A stretch of 64,000 nucleotides of DNA from Micropterus salmoides (GCF_014851395.1 NW_024041484.1:1629015-1693014); one strand, 5' to 3'; counted from the first letter of the stretch, positions 45,401-58,108 are shown. A program made the numbers and translations. Notes: generated from the sequence alone by a model not told the origin.

Positions 45401-47559
45401 TGTCTTTACATTCTGAGTAATGTTGAAACGTTTTAACTTAAATCAAAAGACACCTATTGTGTGTGTGGGTCGTGGTTGTGTGCCATGTATGACTGGTATT
45501 TAGTTCTACATAATTTGATTAATTGCATATTTGTTCAAAATTGACACCACTAAAGTTCAATACCATGACAGGTACTCAGGACTGTAGAGAGACATCCAGA
45601 CATTAATCATTTTTGTCAATATTGTGTTATAATATTAATATTTTGTTATAAAATTGTCTTCTATCAAATTGTTTAAATTTTTTTATTCCATCATTTACTG
45701 TGAAGCTGCAACCTTTTGCAAGATAGTAGAAAATGCATTGATTGTTTAATGTTTAATGTATAAAAAGTCCGACCAACAGTTGAAAGCCCAGACATTATGT
45801 TTACTGACAAAGAAGACTAGAAAAAATATTAGAAAAACACAGCAAATATTTACATTTGAGAAACTGGACCTTTTGCATTTGTGCTTAAAAAAAAGACTCA
45901 TGTTAAGTGAGTGTCTAGGGAAATAATGAAACTGTGTACAGCAGGGGTCAATAGGGTCTGAAGCAAAGTTTTGTCCTGGGGCCCCTTAGCAGCCTAATTT
46001 GGACATGAATGTAAATGTACTTTTGAGTAGCTTAACCAATATGTCAAGTGTGAAGATTTTATTGTACTGTAAGAATGCTATACTGGACTGGACCTTGTTT
46101 AGGAAACCGTATGCAATACCTTCAATTTCAATGTGATGCATGCAGTTTGTTTAAAGAAGAATGACTGTGATAAAGGCTTTTGTTTGAGGAGATGTTTTCA
46201 CTCTTCTTATCAGTATGAGTCCATTCTAAATTGGCTGCTGATGAACAAATTGCACAGAGCGAGAAGCGCATACTCATGGCTGTGTTTGTGCTCGTAGAGG
46301 AGTAGATCCATAAATGTGCAAAGCTGCGTGTCCCGGCCATGCAGCTCATTATTAATAATGACTCAGATGTAATCTGCCGAGGTTGCCAGATTGGTTTCTG
46401 CTGCCGAGAATCTTAGTTGCTAAATTATGAGTAGAGAGATACAGAGCATCCAAGATCTGTGATACCAGCTGGTGAAACTATTATGTACTTTCTGTGTGAA
46501 TATTTAATTTCAAAAGTTGATTTTTTTATAGCAATATTCAGTCCAGTAATAGAAAGATTGAGCTCGATTTTAATTAATAAATGAGCGACAGATAATACCT
46601 TATAATTATATGCTTATTAAATGGAACATTAATGTTGGAATGCTCTCGTCTATATTGTACATTAGTTTCTCAATCTGAACTAGTAATTCACAGTCAGACT
46701 GAGTCCTATGATGTTACAAGTGAACAAATGTGCAGTAGATGATGTGTTTGCACTTAACTTTCTAAAAATCAGTGAAACAAAGGGTGATAAACTGCGAACA
46801 ACTGGAAATCTCTCACCCTACTGGCATTCATTATTTGTTCTTAGTGTAAGAAAACTAATATCCCCTTACTGAGGGAGTAAATGTAAGACATTTTCTTTGG
46901 TGGAGGAAGTTGACATCCCAATAAAAATGGAAGCTTAAATATGGCCACAGAACATTTTTCAGGCATTGCTTAGCTCCTGTTGTTTACAGTTATTTCTGGA
47001 AAAGATTCTGACTCGCTGGACTGAATTTGTTTAGCAAATAAATCAAAGCTTCTGCACTCTCATACCCTTAATTGATGTTTTATTTCTAAATTAGGTGTGT
47101 ACAATGGAGGCAATAGAATGGCAGCTTTTGTTTATTTTGCATTAGACTTGCAGGTGTGCCGTAGTTCCAAAAACAATTGAATTTATAGGTTAACAAAGTC
47201 AAAGATCTTACAATGCATGGTGATTTCCATAACAAACACTACCACAGCTCCACTGTGTTATATTCTCAAAATCCTCAAATAAAAACTATTGCAATCAAAT
47301 AATAACTGGGTTGGCTCACACAAATACAGGGAGGAGAAAAGTAGAGAGAAGAATTACAACTCTAAAAATGGCAACATAGAAATTACTATAATAATAGTGG
47401 TTTTAAGTTGACTGAAACAATTGGCATATTTCTTCTATTGTCATAAATAACGTCAAGATAAGTGCTCAAAGCAACTACTACCACAGCTTTAGTGTCGACT
47501 GAAACTTTGTTGGTGTGCCGAAGTGCTGTACAGACTGTATTGGGCTGTATAAATAAAAG
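45401..47559. other. Intronic stretch without a recognised gene
   Basis: AT-rich DNA with no gene, long repeat or array that I can recognise. Confidence 0.5.
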
Positions 47560-47570
47560 GACTGGACATG

Positions 47571-47854
47571 GGCGGCACGGTGGTGCAATGATTAGCACTG
47601 TTGCAAGAAGGTCGTGGGTTCAAACCCCGGTTGCTCCAGCCTTTCTGTGTGCAGTTTGCATGTTCTCCCCGTGTCTGCGTGGTTCTCTCTGGGTTAATTG
47701 GCAACCCTAAATTGTCCTTAGGTGTGAGCGGGAGTGGTTGTTTGTCTATGTGTGGCCCTGCAATGGACTGGCAACCTGGTGTACACCGCCTTGCCCCGAT
47801 GTCTGCCGGGATTGGCTCCAGCCCTGTATGCAGGATAAGCGGTTGACGATGGAT
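47571..47854 (+). mobile_element. tRNA-headed SINE with perfect 11-bp target duplication
   Basis: It starts GGCGGCACGGTGGTGCAATG, then ATTAGCACTGTTGC. The B-box-like region is GGTTCAAACCCC, followed by CAGTTTGCATGTTCTCCCCG and GGATAAGCGGTTGACGATGG at the end. The flanks are identical: GACTGGACATG at 47560-47570 and 47855-47865, a clean target-site duplication. It is the same family as 28669-28936. Short frames on both strands inside it are not genes. Confidence 0.92.
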
Positions 47855-47865
47855 GACTGGACATG

Positions 47866-49095
47866 AGCACTGAAACAATTTACTATTTGAGACAAAGACA
47901 TATGGTAGATATAAGTTTTCCTGATTGGTTTGAAATTTGCACTATAATGCTATGCAGCATTTAAGGAGTCACTACACTTCCTACTTATAGTATACAAGAC
48001 TTTTCAGTGTTTGTAATTACTTTTTGATATACTTAATAATGTCACTTTCACAACACATCACACATTCTACTACTACTATTATAGCCTTACTGCAGAATGG
48101 AATTAGGACTAACCACAGTACTTTAAGATAGAAGATATGTGATTTTAGTGTGACTTCACAAGCTAAACAAATATCAAATCCATCTCAGGATGACAACATC
48201 AAAACTTTCCAGTCATTGAGTTACCTGTCAGTCTGTATATCTTCATGTTTGCTCCTCTTGGTTCGTATTTTAAAAAGCTAGAGTGGACAGGAACTGGACC
48301 AGAACTAAGATGCAACAGTGTAAAATGACCCAAACTATCAACTACAAGCAAACAAACACATCAGCTGAGAACTTCATGTGCTGCCTCACCCAGTCAGAGA
48401 GTGAGGAAGAGGAGCAGTCTAGTCAGATTGCTCTTCATGGTGAGATGTAAAGGAACTAGTTGAAGTTCATTGGTTCCCATTGTAACCTTACATTTACTGC
48501 AGCCACACATGTCAAGCACACACAGTCAGCCACTGTCCACCCTTCATAATTCTGTTTCCGGTTCCTCTGTTTTACTTTCCTCCGGGGTTCTCTATGAGTG
48601 TGACTGTATGTATGTCGCAGGTTCTCTGCAGGATTAGATCCAGGCGTGGGATGGACTGGAAGAGTCCGCTGAGAGGCACACAACATCAGACTACCTCTGT
48701 GGGGGAGAGAGAGGGAGAGAACAAGGAGAGGATGAAATAGGAGTGGGGGATGTCAGAAGGAACGAGTAAATGGCCCGTGAAGCCAGATGGATAGAGGGAT
48801 GGAGGAGGAAGAAGAGATGGGAAGTGATGAAGACAGTGGCAGACAACAGGATGGAGAATGAGAGGAGGTGAAAGACATGAAGAAACAGAGCCAATCACAA
48901 CACAGCAAATGGGAATAGAAAAGGTAAGAGGATAAGAGAGGGCACTAAGGCTGTGTTATAGGATATACAAATGGGTTCCAATAGCCACATTCCATTTTGG
49001 ATCCGGTTTCAGCTCTGAAAATTACCCAGATTCACAAAGCTCCAACAAGTCTTGAGTCAAACCTTTTGTCTCTCCTTTATCTTTTTTATTAGCAA
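47866..49095. other. Intronic stretch without a recognised gene
   Basis: 48700-48900 is purine-rich low complexity in plus sense. Nothing else is recognised. Confidence 0.5.
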
Positions 49096-49099
49096 AGAG

Positions 49100-49500
49100 C
49101 AATGTAGAAACCAGAGCTAATGGTTGCTTTTGCCAGTTTACCATTGTCACTGTCTTAGTTTAGCTTGTTAGCATGTTAACATTTGTTAGCTAGCAGTAAA
49201 CCCAAAGTATAACTGAGGTTGATGGGAATGTCATTAGTTCTGCAGGTACACGGTCAGAAACCAAAGGATTGTACGCATTGAGACTTTGACCTGAAGATAG
49301 TGCTAGATGAAAATTCAGAACATTGCCAGTTATTCCAGTTCATCCTGAGGGGAACATGAATCTGTGTACCAAATTTGATGGCAATGCATTCAACAGTTGG
49401 TGAGTCAGCACTCAAAACCACATGTCAACCTTATGGTGGCAATAGAGGAAAAGTCAGGGGATCACCAAAGTGTTTACGCATCATCCTCTGGAATATCTGT
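49100..49500 (+). repeat. Dispersed fish repeat
   Basis: Blocks include TTAGCATGTTAACATTTG, GTCATTAGTTCTGCAGGTA, CATCCTGAGGGGAACATGAA, GTGTACCAAATTTGATGGCA and AGGAAAAGTCAGGGGATCAC. I recall these as parts of a repeat found in many teleost introns. The boundaries are approximate. Confidence 0.6.
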
Positions 49501-49987
49501 ACAGAACTGACTGGGAAACCATCCAAAAGTTGTTGTATTTCCGTCTGTATTCATTTCTTGTTTTGTCAGATTCCAGACTCACAGACAGACGGACAAGCTT
49601 CAGTTAATCAGGTGGTCAGATAATCAGACAGTTGGATAGCACCTCAAGGTGGTGGAGGTGATGGTGCTAGTGGTTGTAGCTTGTTGTCCATGGGCCATAA
49701 AGCAGTACCAGCCTGGCATCGCCATGGTGATATAGTGAGGTAGGAGCATGTGGAGGAGGCATATGATGTGTATGTCATCCATTTACATGCAGATACCATC
49801 AAATATGGGGGAACAGAGGAGATAGGACTGAACTGATGGAGGAAGGAAATGCAAGGAAGCAGAGAAGGACAGATAAAGGAGGTAAGGAGGGAAAAAGGGA
49901 AGAGGGGAGAAGGCAGTGCGAGGCGGGTGGGGGGCGCACAGAGCCTCCAGCTGGAGCCCCTCTGTGCTGCAGGAACACACCCCGAGG

Positions 49988-50024
<37 letters not shown>

Positions 50025-50096
50025 CATTCAGTCCAAGGCAAGTGAGAGCACACACGGGTGCAAACACTCACAGCAGAGCACACATTCACACATTCA

Positions 50097-50139
<43 letters not shown>

Positions 50140-51443
50140 ATCACCTCATGTGCCCATTACACAAGCCAGGGCCAGCCGGTGCATCTGAATGAAATCATCT
50201 CTTCCCTATATGTCTCTTTCTCTCCATCCATCACCACCTTTTCCCTCTTTCCTACATCTCTCCTTTGTCTCTTGGGTTGTCTATTCTTCCTTTCCATCTC
50301 CATCTTCCACCACCATCACCTCAGGCAGCTCTCCGCAGTGGCCAGAGCAATAAACTCAGGGACCCTGCTATCACAGCAAACCAATTATCCAGCACCAGGG
50401 GAACACGCAAACACACTCAGACACTGCCCTCTGCCTAGTCACTAAAATACACACACAAAGCTGATCACAGATCACCTGCACATGCATGTGTTCACACATA
50501 CGGAAATAGAAAGCAATGCAAATCAAAGCTAAATAAATAAAATAAATAAATTATTAATTTCAGTAATTCAAAGATGGACGGATGAAATTAACGATTTGCT
50601 TAAACCTCCCGAAATATCTGGACACAAGTGCGTTATCTTTTATGTTTGAAGCTAGTTCAGCAAGCCAAAAATGGATTATTATATGAAGGTAGAATGTGCA
50701 CACTGTTTGGCATCTACAGTCTGATCTCGGCCCTCCCCAGGGGGAAGCACTGAGCTCAGTACAGCAGGGAGTGGTAATCACTTTCCTAAGTATGGAAATG
50801 TAGACTCAGAGTCTGCAAGTGGATTTTGGTGTTTATGACATTCTGTATGAACACCTCCATGATCAAAAGGGGGCACTGAATTTATTTTTCAGGAGAATTC
50901 CATTTATATGTCACAGCAGATGCCCACCTCACTGGAATTTTTATGTATGGGATGATGCATCAGGATACTCCATTGTCTTATTTGCCACGCTCAAAGCACA
51001 TCTGTCTGCAAGACATTTCAAGTGTGTGCTATTTGGGCATCAAATGATGTGTTGACTTCTAGAAGGATTTGGGGTATATGTTGTTGCATCTGAACGTATC
51101 TGCACTCCAGGCACAGGCACGTGGATTGCCCAACACTGGCTTAAATTGCTACCAAAATGTGTCATTGACCATTCCTCCCATACAGGACATTCAGGATAAC
51201 AGAGAGAAACTCTGCTCTGAGGATTGTGTAATTAGATATACTAGATACTTCTGAAATGATGTTCTTCACACTCAAAAAAAAGATGCACTTGGGGCCACCC
51301 AACCTTGAAAAAAAAGGCCAAAATCTTTTGTAAAAGTGATCATAAGAATGTTTAAATTTGACATAAAATGGAAATGAACGTGATACCTCATCCAAGTACT
51401 TTTTTTTTTACTTGTGTGCAGTGCAGAAGTAGAGGTTACTCAC
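49501..51443. other. Intronic stretch before the 226-nt exon donor
   Basis: Apart from the CA tracts at 49993-50137, no repeat or gene is recognised. The 198-codon plus frame at 49849-50445 spans CA repeats and simple sequence and is not credible as a gene. Confidence 0.5.
49993..50137. repeat. Two (CA)n microsatellites
   Basis: (CA)n at 49993-50022 and at 50099-50137, separated by 76 bp of A/C-rich sequence. Confidence 0.95.
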
Positions 51444-51669
51444 CATGGAGAGCCGTAGATCCGGAAGCCCCGCACTGTGACCTCAGAATCTTGCAGGTAG
51501 ATGCAGTTGGTGAGCAGAGACTGGACGTTCTCATAATTCTCCGGCTTCAGCTTGGAGGCAGAGGGGAAGTAGTAGAAGTCCTGCTTGATCAGGTCAGCCA
51601 TAAACTCCTGGTCAAAGGTCAACTCGTGGTTTCCAGCGATTACTATCTTGATGTCGTAGGGCAGGGTAC
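51444..51669 (-). CDS. mpped1: mpped1 coding exon (226 nt): GNHE catalytic motif
   Basis: This internal exon encodes about 75 residues of the MPPED1 metallophosphoesterase. It starts with GT, which completes a Gly codon from the preceding exon, and then reads TLPYDIKIVIAGNHELTFDQ, EFMADLIKQDF and YYFPSASKLKPENYENVQ. It ends TVRGFRIYGSP plus the TG of a split Trp. GNHE is the metal-binding and catalytic signature of the class III cyclic-nucleotide phosphodiesterase-like metallophosphoesterases. Residues such as DLIKQDFYYF and ENYENVQ fit MPPED1 better than MPPED2, by recall of both human proteins. Acceptor CCAG and donor GTGAGT are canonical. The DxH and GD motifs would lie in exons beyond 64000. 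No start codon is expected here. Confidence 0.97.
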
Positions 51670-51671
51670 CT

Positions 51672-52185
51672 GGCAGGGAAGGAGAAGGAAGTGACAGAAA
51701 GGAAAGGGCAGGGGGAAAGGAGGGAGGGAGAGAATAAAAGAATGGGAGAAAGGTAAGAAGACAGCAGCAAAATGAAGGAAAAGATGGTAGTGATTGGGAA
51801 GTGATGCAGAAATGTGGAGAGGAGGCAAAATTTCATGAAAAAGAAGGTCAGATGAAGAGTGACGAAGCCAGAAAATGAGGTGGCACAAAGATAAATTAGA
51901 GGGAAGAGAGAGGGTTTAGAAGAAAAGACAGGAGGGGAGGAAGAGAAGATGTGTAGATGAGGAGAAAGGAGGTGGAAATGGTGATGGAAAGAGAGAAAGG
52001 ATTAAGAAAAGGATGTAAAATGAAGGACAGGTAGAGGAGGAAATAGAAAATGGAAGGAGACATAAGGATATAGATGGGGAAGATGAAGAGACAGGAGATG
52101 TAGGGGAGGGGGTGAGAGAAAGGAAATGAAGGAAAGAGGGGTGGCAGACAGAGTGGGGAGGGACAGGGAGAAGAGGGAAAATTGA
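51672..52185 (-). promoter_or_regulatory. Extended pyrimidine-rich tract before a 3' splice site
   Basis: The plus strand is almost entirely purine (GGAAGGAGAAGG-type) for about 500 bp, so the pre-mRNA is C/U-rich from the acceptor back for about 500 nt. That far exceeds a normal polypyrimidine tract and offers many PTB-type sites. It also yields long spurious minus-strand frames rich in Ser, Pro, Leu and Phe. Confidence 0.75.
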
Positions 52186-55100
52186 GGACGACATGAAACC
52201 CATCCCAGACGGCTTGGCATTCACATGCGACAAGGCTTTCTCATTGTTTCCCTCTCCATTTCTAGCAAATCTGTACATCTGTCTTAGCTTCCCTCCATCA
52301 GTCAAGGTCTCAACCCAGTGCACTGCTGTCTTCTGTTTATGGAAGCATAGCTGAACGCATCCATCAGGGAATCTTTATCTGGAGGAATAATCAGGATGGA
52401 AAGCAGAAAGAGCGACCATTGTGAAGTTTACGATGCAGAATATTAAACATTTACCGACTACAGCAACCACTGCTGCATCTTTCCCCCTTTCTCTCTTATC
52501 ATCCTCTTCTGCTCAAACACCCACTCTTTCACATCAGCCCCTATTTTCTTCTCCGTCTCAATGGCTTTAATTGGCCATTCAGAGCCCAGCACAGCGGGGC
52601 CCGCGATCGATCTGCGCCCATCAAACCCAGCAGCGGCCGGCCCTTTCACAAATCTACATGAAGTTTTCAAAGCTCTGCTGACGAAACAGAGAGCCAACTC
52701 TGACAAACATGCGGGGGTCTGCTTTGTCAGGTAGAGCGGATGACGGAGAGTTCAATCACCATGGCTTTTTTTTATATTACTGCCAGGATGGTGCGGCATG
52801 CAGCTGAGCAGACCGGTTTGTGTGTCACTTTCCCTCGAGTGTGCGAGTTTGCATGCATCTGTGCATGCACGTGTCATGTTAGTGAAAAGGAGTAATTAAA
52901 CTGAGCTTTAGAAGAGGCTGACAGCCCGGCGACGGCTCTGTCATAACAGCCAATCACAGCCCGATGACAGAAAGAGAGAAAGAGTGGGGGGATAGAAGGA
53001 GGGAGAGGAAGGAGAGAGCGACAGAAATACTTTAGGAAGCCCAAAAATCCTTGAGTGTGAAGGAGGAATAATAACAAGATGAAAGCAGCTGTCAAAGAGT
53101 GCCCATCTCTGCAGTTTGGGTCGGGGACGCCCCCTCCCCCCAACACAGCTCCCATTTGTTTGGCAGAAGGGCTTGTGTTTAGTTGTCAAGCTGACACCAA
53201 AAAAGCCCCGTAAATGAGAGGCTGCCCCTCCACAAAGGCACACGCCACCGCACAATCAGAAGATGTTTTAAATTCCTTTATGTCAGACTTTGGCATTTGA
53301 AGTAGCGTTCACTCAGTCATCCCTGGATAAACCAAGGTTGAAGGAAGACTACCAAATAAAATTTTGATCATTATTTCTGTCTCTGTCTCTGTCAAGTGTT
53401 GAAGGTATTGGGGCTGTCTTCTTACAGCTCCAAAAAAAAATCTGAATGTCTAATGCAGTGCCATCGTGTTTTCCACATCCTATAGACTGCACTGTGGGTC
53501 CTGGAGTCCAATATTGACCTCTCTCTCACAAGTATTGAGAAATATAATAGGTGGGGAAATACAGAAATATTCAAGTAAACATTACACTTTTGGACCCCGT
53601 GTGATTTCATTGGAAGAATAAACGTTGATTACTTTGCATGAAATACTTGGAAAAATTCTACCATAAATTTGAATGCACTGCACTGGTACAGATTTATCAG
53701 ACAACACATATTTTCTCTGCAGCCATAATGACGACTGTGATAGTTTCTGGGGGGGGGGGAGCTTACCAGGAAAGGAGCCAAGTGGCCGCATGGGAGCACA
53801 GACTCTACCTGGAGACTTGTTAAGCTAGTTGTTTCAGTCTTTGAAGACTGGAGCAGCCTGAGTGTGATGTGATAGATGAAAACTGGACTGACCAGAGAGT
53901 GCATGCATAGCACAAATGCTAAGTATAAATGAAAAATTAATGAAGTAAGGTCAAGCAGAAGCTATCTTTAATCTTTAAGCTCTGACCTGTAATATTTATT
54001 TTCTACTCCAAGTAAGATAGGGGAAATTTTCTCTGAGGTGGCATGCTTTACATCCAACAGTAAAACCTGGGCTACCTTCATCTGCAGATAAACATAAAGA
54101 AATGTAATGATTCAAAGGGAATCATCCACAGTGACACACCGACAGTAATGTTCAAAGACAGACAAGTTGAGGAAGAATGAAAGCTGCTTTGGATGAGGTC
54201 CTCAGCAAAATGGAGAAACTGTATGTGTGCCCATGCATTTGTGTGTGTGTGTGTGTGTGAGCCAGAGGGAAGACAAATTTAAATAAAAATACTTTTCAAT
54301 AAATAAACACTATCTGTGTCTCCTCAGATATTCTGCAACGTGAGCAGTTTTTCACCCATGAAGTTTGATGGCCAACTGTAAACTGAGAGAAATAAATCAC
54401 ACGGAGAAATATAAAACTCCACCAGCTGGACACAAATACCTCACCATCCTCCTACACACACACACACACTTAGCAGAATTAAATTTCAATTTCACGGATG
54501 AATTTTTTTAAGTTTTCTCCAGAAAAAAGCTGCATTGACAATATGAGAATACCAACTAAGCTGCACATTACATTGTTAAATTGGAGTAAAAGCAGCCAGT
54601 TTTTGCATATGTTTATTGCTGGAATTTTCTGTCCCAGCCAACAGCTCAATGAAAAAATAACAACAATCCAAAAAAGAAATTCAACAATGCAGTCTCTTAT
54701 TGTGCAGGTCCACAAAGAACAAATCCTTCACAAAAAGACAATTTCTGCATCAAATGAGAATGGATGTGTTGCTTCTGTGACAAAAGACAGAGAAGAAAAG
54801 GGAGGAGGATGCGGGTGGAAGTGTGTGAGTGTGCGGGGGGGGCATCTAAACATTTGGGGAGACATTCACCCACAACACGCAGGCCGCTCTTTGTCACCCT
54901 GCCATCTTTTGTCTTTGAATTCAAAAGGCTGCTTTAAAGCAACAAATAGTTTTAATTTGTCGGTGAGAGAATCAGCAGGGGCGCAGTATGGATGGCCACC
55001 TTGTGTTCTGCCGCATCATCGACTTCAGTCTTTCCTTCTGTCCCTTCATCCTTTTATTCCTCTCTGGTTATTTTTCAATCTCTTCTCAGTCAGTGTCTAC

Positions 55101-56480
55101 TGTTTCGTCAAGCGCCTGCCCCCCTAAAGTCTCACATCTCAGACCTGCTCTCTGTCTGTCACCACAAAAACCTGCATCCTCCCATGAGCTCCACAAGGCG
55201 GCAGGTATGTATATGGTCCTGGAGCTCTGTGCTTAAGCATGCATATGATTTTGTTTATGTGCATGTGTGTGTGTCTTGATACATAACACTGGCTACAGTA
55301 TCTGTATGTCTGTGGACTCCCTCCCCCGCCACAGGAAATCTTCCGAGTTCAGCCACCATTGTTCCAAAGCTGCAATGGGTGGTCTGCTCTTTGAAGAGGA
55401 AAATCCCTGCCCTGCCCAAAGCTCTGGCATGTACAGGGGGATTACTGCCCATTGTGCATACATGTGTGCGCATTATTATATGTGTGTTTGTGTGCATGCA
55501 GAAACAAAAACGCCAGAAATGTCCTGCCTGCCAAGACAAACTTAATTTCTAACTGTGTGTATGTGCGTAGATACCTAGTAGCCAAAATGTCTTGCCAAAT
55601 AACTTAATACGAAAGTGTGTGTATGTGTTTGTAGAATGTCTATGAGTGTGTATGCAGTTGCAGAAAACAGGGGCCAAATACTTCCTGCCAACCCAAAATG
55701 CTTAAATTAATACTAGTGTGTGTGTGTCAGTAGGACTGAATTTATGTGCACAAGAAGCATTTGCCAAAACTTTCTGTTCAAATGTTAAAGGAAAAGTTCA
55801 GTTTGTTACAACTGAAATCTTATTTTTCATAGCGTAGGAGCCATTTTTGTGTGTGTGTCGTTACCTACATTCCAAACCCCCCCTACGATATTGTATTTCA
55901 ACATCTTTCACTGTTGTCGTGCAGGCCAAATTTTCATTCATTTTTCTTTTGTTGCATCACTTGATAATTTTTACCTTTCATTAGCATTTTGTAAGCTTTA
56001 GAGCAAGTGAGGCAAGTGAGGTAAAAGTGGTGATCCACTTCCTAAGTCTGATTTAAATTGTTTTCTCTCCTCTGTTTATGACCTAAGAACAGGCAAACCT
56101 GAGAAACAGTGCATCACTAAATAAACCTAAAAGCATTCATGTTTTCTTCCAGGTGACTTTTCATGTGACTTTATACACTCCAAACACAATGTACTGTACA
56201 TAAATGTTAGCGAGTTATGTAAGATTACTGTCAATGTCTTTCTTTTTGGCTGGAAATGTATTTTAATCAACATGTCACCTGGAATGCGACACGACTGCCT
56301 TGTTTTTTATAGTAATGTCTGTCGGACGCCCTTTTTCTATTTATTCCTGTTTCTCTTTGTTCATGCTGAAAGCCCTGCATGGAAACGGTTGACTAATGAA
56401 GTTGAAATGTGGTGTTATCTAGGTAGCGGTGGCAGCTGGCTGGAGGGAGCTAGCCAGGGAGCTGGAGGGTTCTGGTAAGA
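52186..56480. other. Intronic stretch without a recognised gene
   Basis: 52590-52760 is GC-richer, non-repetitive sequence (CCCGCGATCGATCTGCGCCC and following) and a candidate conserved element; 54845-54990 is another. An 11-G run sits at about 53750. A 209-codon plus frame (54498-55127) contains no motif I recognise and has no splice or family support. No gene is called. Confidence 0.5.
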
Positions 56481-56483
56481 TAC

Positions 56484-56640
56484 AGGGCTGCACGATTTGG
56501 AGAACAAGTCATATTGCGATTTGTAATTGCAATAATGAAACAAATGGTGCTTGATTATTAAGGAAAATGTACAAAATACAGATATTTTGAAATATGTATA
56601 ATATGTATTTCTCAGCTCAAATAAAGTTTATCAAACATAA
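56484..56640 (+). mobile_element. hAT-like element end fragment
   Basis: ACAGGGCTGCACGATTTGGA is followed by ATTGCGATTTGTAATTGCAA. This is the start of a hAT-derived repeat family common in fish; no matching right end was found. Confidence 0.55.
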
Positions 56641-56944
56641 GAAGAAATACAGGGTTTGTTGCCACCAGTCCAAAACTACAGATTTTGCCACAAACAGCTT
56701 TTAAGAAACACATCACAGAAAACTTTACTCTGATTGGTGCATTGTGGCTTGCATGTGGGATTATAGTCAGATACATATTATTTCATATCATGCACAAACC
56801 TGGCACATATTTGTTGTTAATTGTTAATCTTTGTTGTTCTATAATTTTATATTGTCAATTTATGTATGTACACAATATTCTCTTCCGTTGCAATATGTCT
56901 GCACAACAAAAACCCGGAATAATGCACATGTAAATATCTGCGAC

Positions 56945-57165
56945 GTTGTTATTTCTCTGCAAAAATAGTTGTATTATTTTTCTTCATTCATTTTATTATT
57001 CTTATATAACTTGCATTGTCTATTTCATATTTATATATTTCTACATTTATTTATGTCGACTGTATGTTTGTCAACGTGTAGCACCTTATCACCACAGCAA
57101 ATTCCTTGTATGTGTAAAACACTACTTGGCAATAAAGCTCCTTCTGATTCTGATTCTATTCTGAT
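56945..57165 (+). mobile_element. LINE-type 3' end, (ATTCTG)n
   Basis: It ends GCAAATTCCTTGTATGTGTA, then CTTGGCAATAAAGCTCCTTC and TGATTCTGATTCT. This form is typical of the 3' end of a fish LINE with an AATAAA just before the tail repeat. It is severely 5'-truncated. Confidence 0.6.
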
Positions 57166-57778
57166 ACACCAGCAACACCAACTTATTTATAAGAATAACT
57201 TTAGTAAAACAGATGTAAAACAGAACAAGGGGAGCATGTTGCTCTCAGGAGGAGGCGGCTAGGAGGAGCACATATTGGTACACTGGCATCCTGACTCTGG
57301 TTAAATCTACATCTGTCCACTGCAGAGGCACTATCTACAACCTGAAGGAGGAACTAGTGTAAATGAGTGTATAAGTATAATATTTTAACATTAAATAAAA
57401 AGTATAATGTTCAGTATATTGTTATTATGACATTAATATATTAATTACTATGTTCATTATAATTTCATATAATAGGCTAGTTTACTATTTTACCATTAGT
57501 TGTGGGTTGTTTTTATTCATTAAATCATTGTGCAAGATAAATGCTCTACATTGGTCTCTAATTTGTTTGTATGTTGCTACATACAACTTGCCAATAATCA
57601 TACTGTTCAACATTGTAAAGTTTGCTGTAGTGTGTCAGACTTTGTTAATGTCCCACCCCATCCAGGCTGTGATTGGTCGGTTGACAAAAAGTGACACAGA
57701 CATCGGCTTTATGAAAACTTGAACATGTTGAACAACATCAGGCGCCGATACAGCTAACGTTAAATGGCCAGCAAGCTC

Positions 57779-57868
57779 TGTGCAGAGAGGCCTGGGCTGA
57801 GCGAGGTCTAAACTCAGAACCTTCTGCTATGAGGCCGCAGTGCTGTTACTGGGCCATCGAGCTGCCCA
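57779..57868 (-). mobile_element. tRNA-like SINE head, minus strand
   Basis: In minus sense it starts GGGCAGCTCGATGGCCCAGT, then AACAGCACTGCGGCCTC, with a diverged B-box region (GTTCTGAGTTTAGACC). The remainder of the element is not recognisable. Confidence 0.55.
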
Positions 57869-58108
57869 TTGAAGAGGTGAACAAGCAGGGTTTGGGTGGG
57901 AGGGATGTGAGAACTGAGAAACGGGAAGAAAACGGGTGACAGCTTATATACGTGAGTGCATGTGACTGGATTGAGAAGCACAGGTGGACGGAATGAGTGA
58001 AGCACGGGTGGTTGATTGGAGGAATTGAATGAAGCGCAGGTGGTTTGTTTACATGACGTAAGAGAAGTGTATATTTAACGGATTCAGTTTGGACAGAGAG
58101 TGGCGCTT

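Larger units (their letters stand above)
8252..51443 (-). other. mpped1: mpped1 large intron, 43,192 bp
   Basis: This complete intron lies between the 226-nt and 116-nt exons, with donor GTGAGT at 51443-51438 and acceptor CTGCAG at 8257-8252. The phase is one in which Trp is split TG|G. Its repeats and quiet stretches are listed separately. I found no additional MPPED1 exon and no convincing nested protein gene on either strand. Confidence 0.93.

Noticed and set aside
49849..50445. 198-codon plus-strand frame
   Set aside because: Spans two CA microsatellites and simple sequence, with no family resemblance.
2186..51669. Assignment to MPPED2 instead of MPPED1
   Set aside because: GHIH rather than GGIH, and residues such as DLIKQDFYY and ENYENVQ, favour MPPED1.
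54498..55127. 209-codon plus-strand frame
   Set aside because: Mixed-composition product with no motif I recognise; sits inside the mpped1 intron on the opposite strand without supporting signals.
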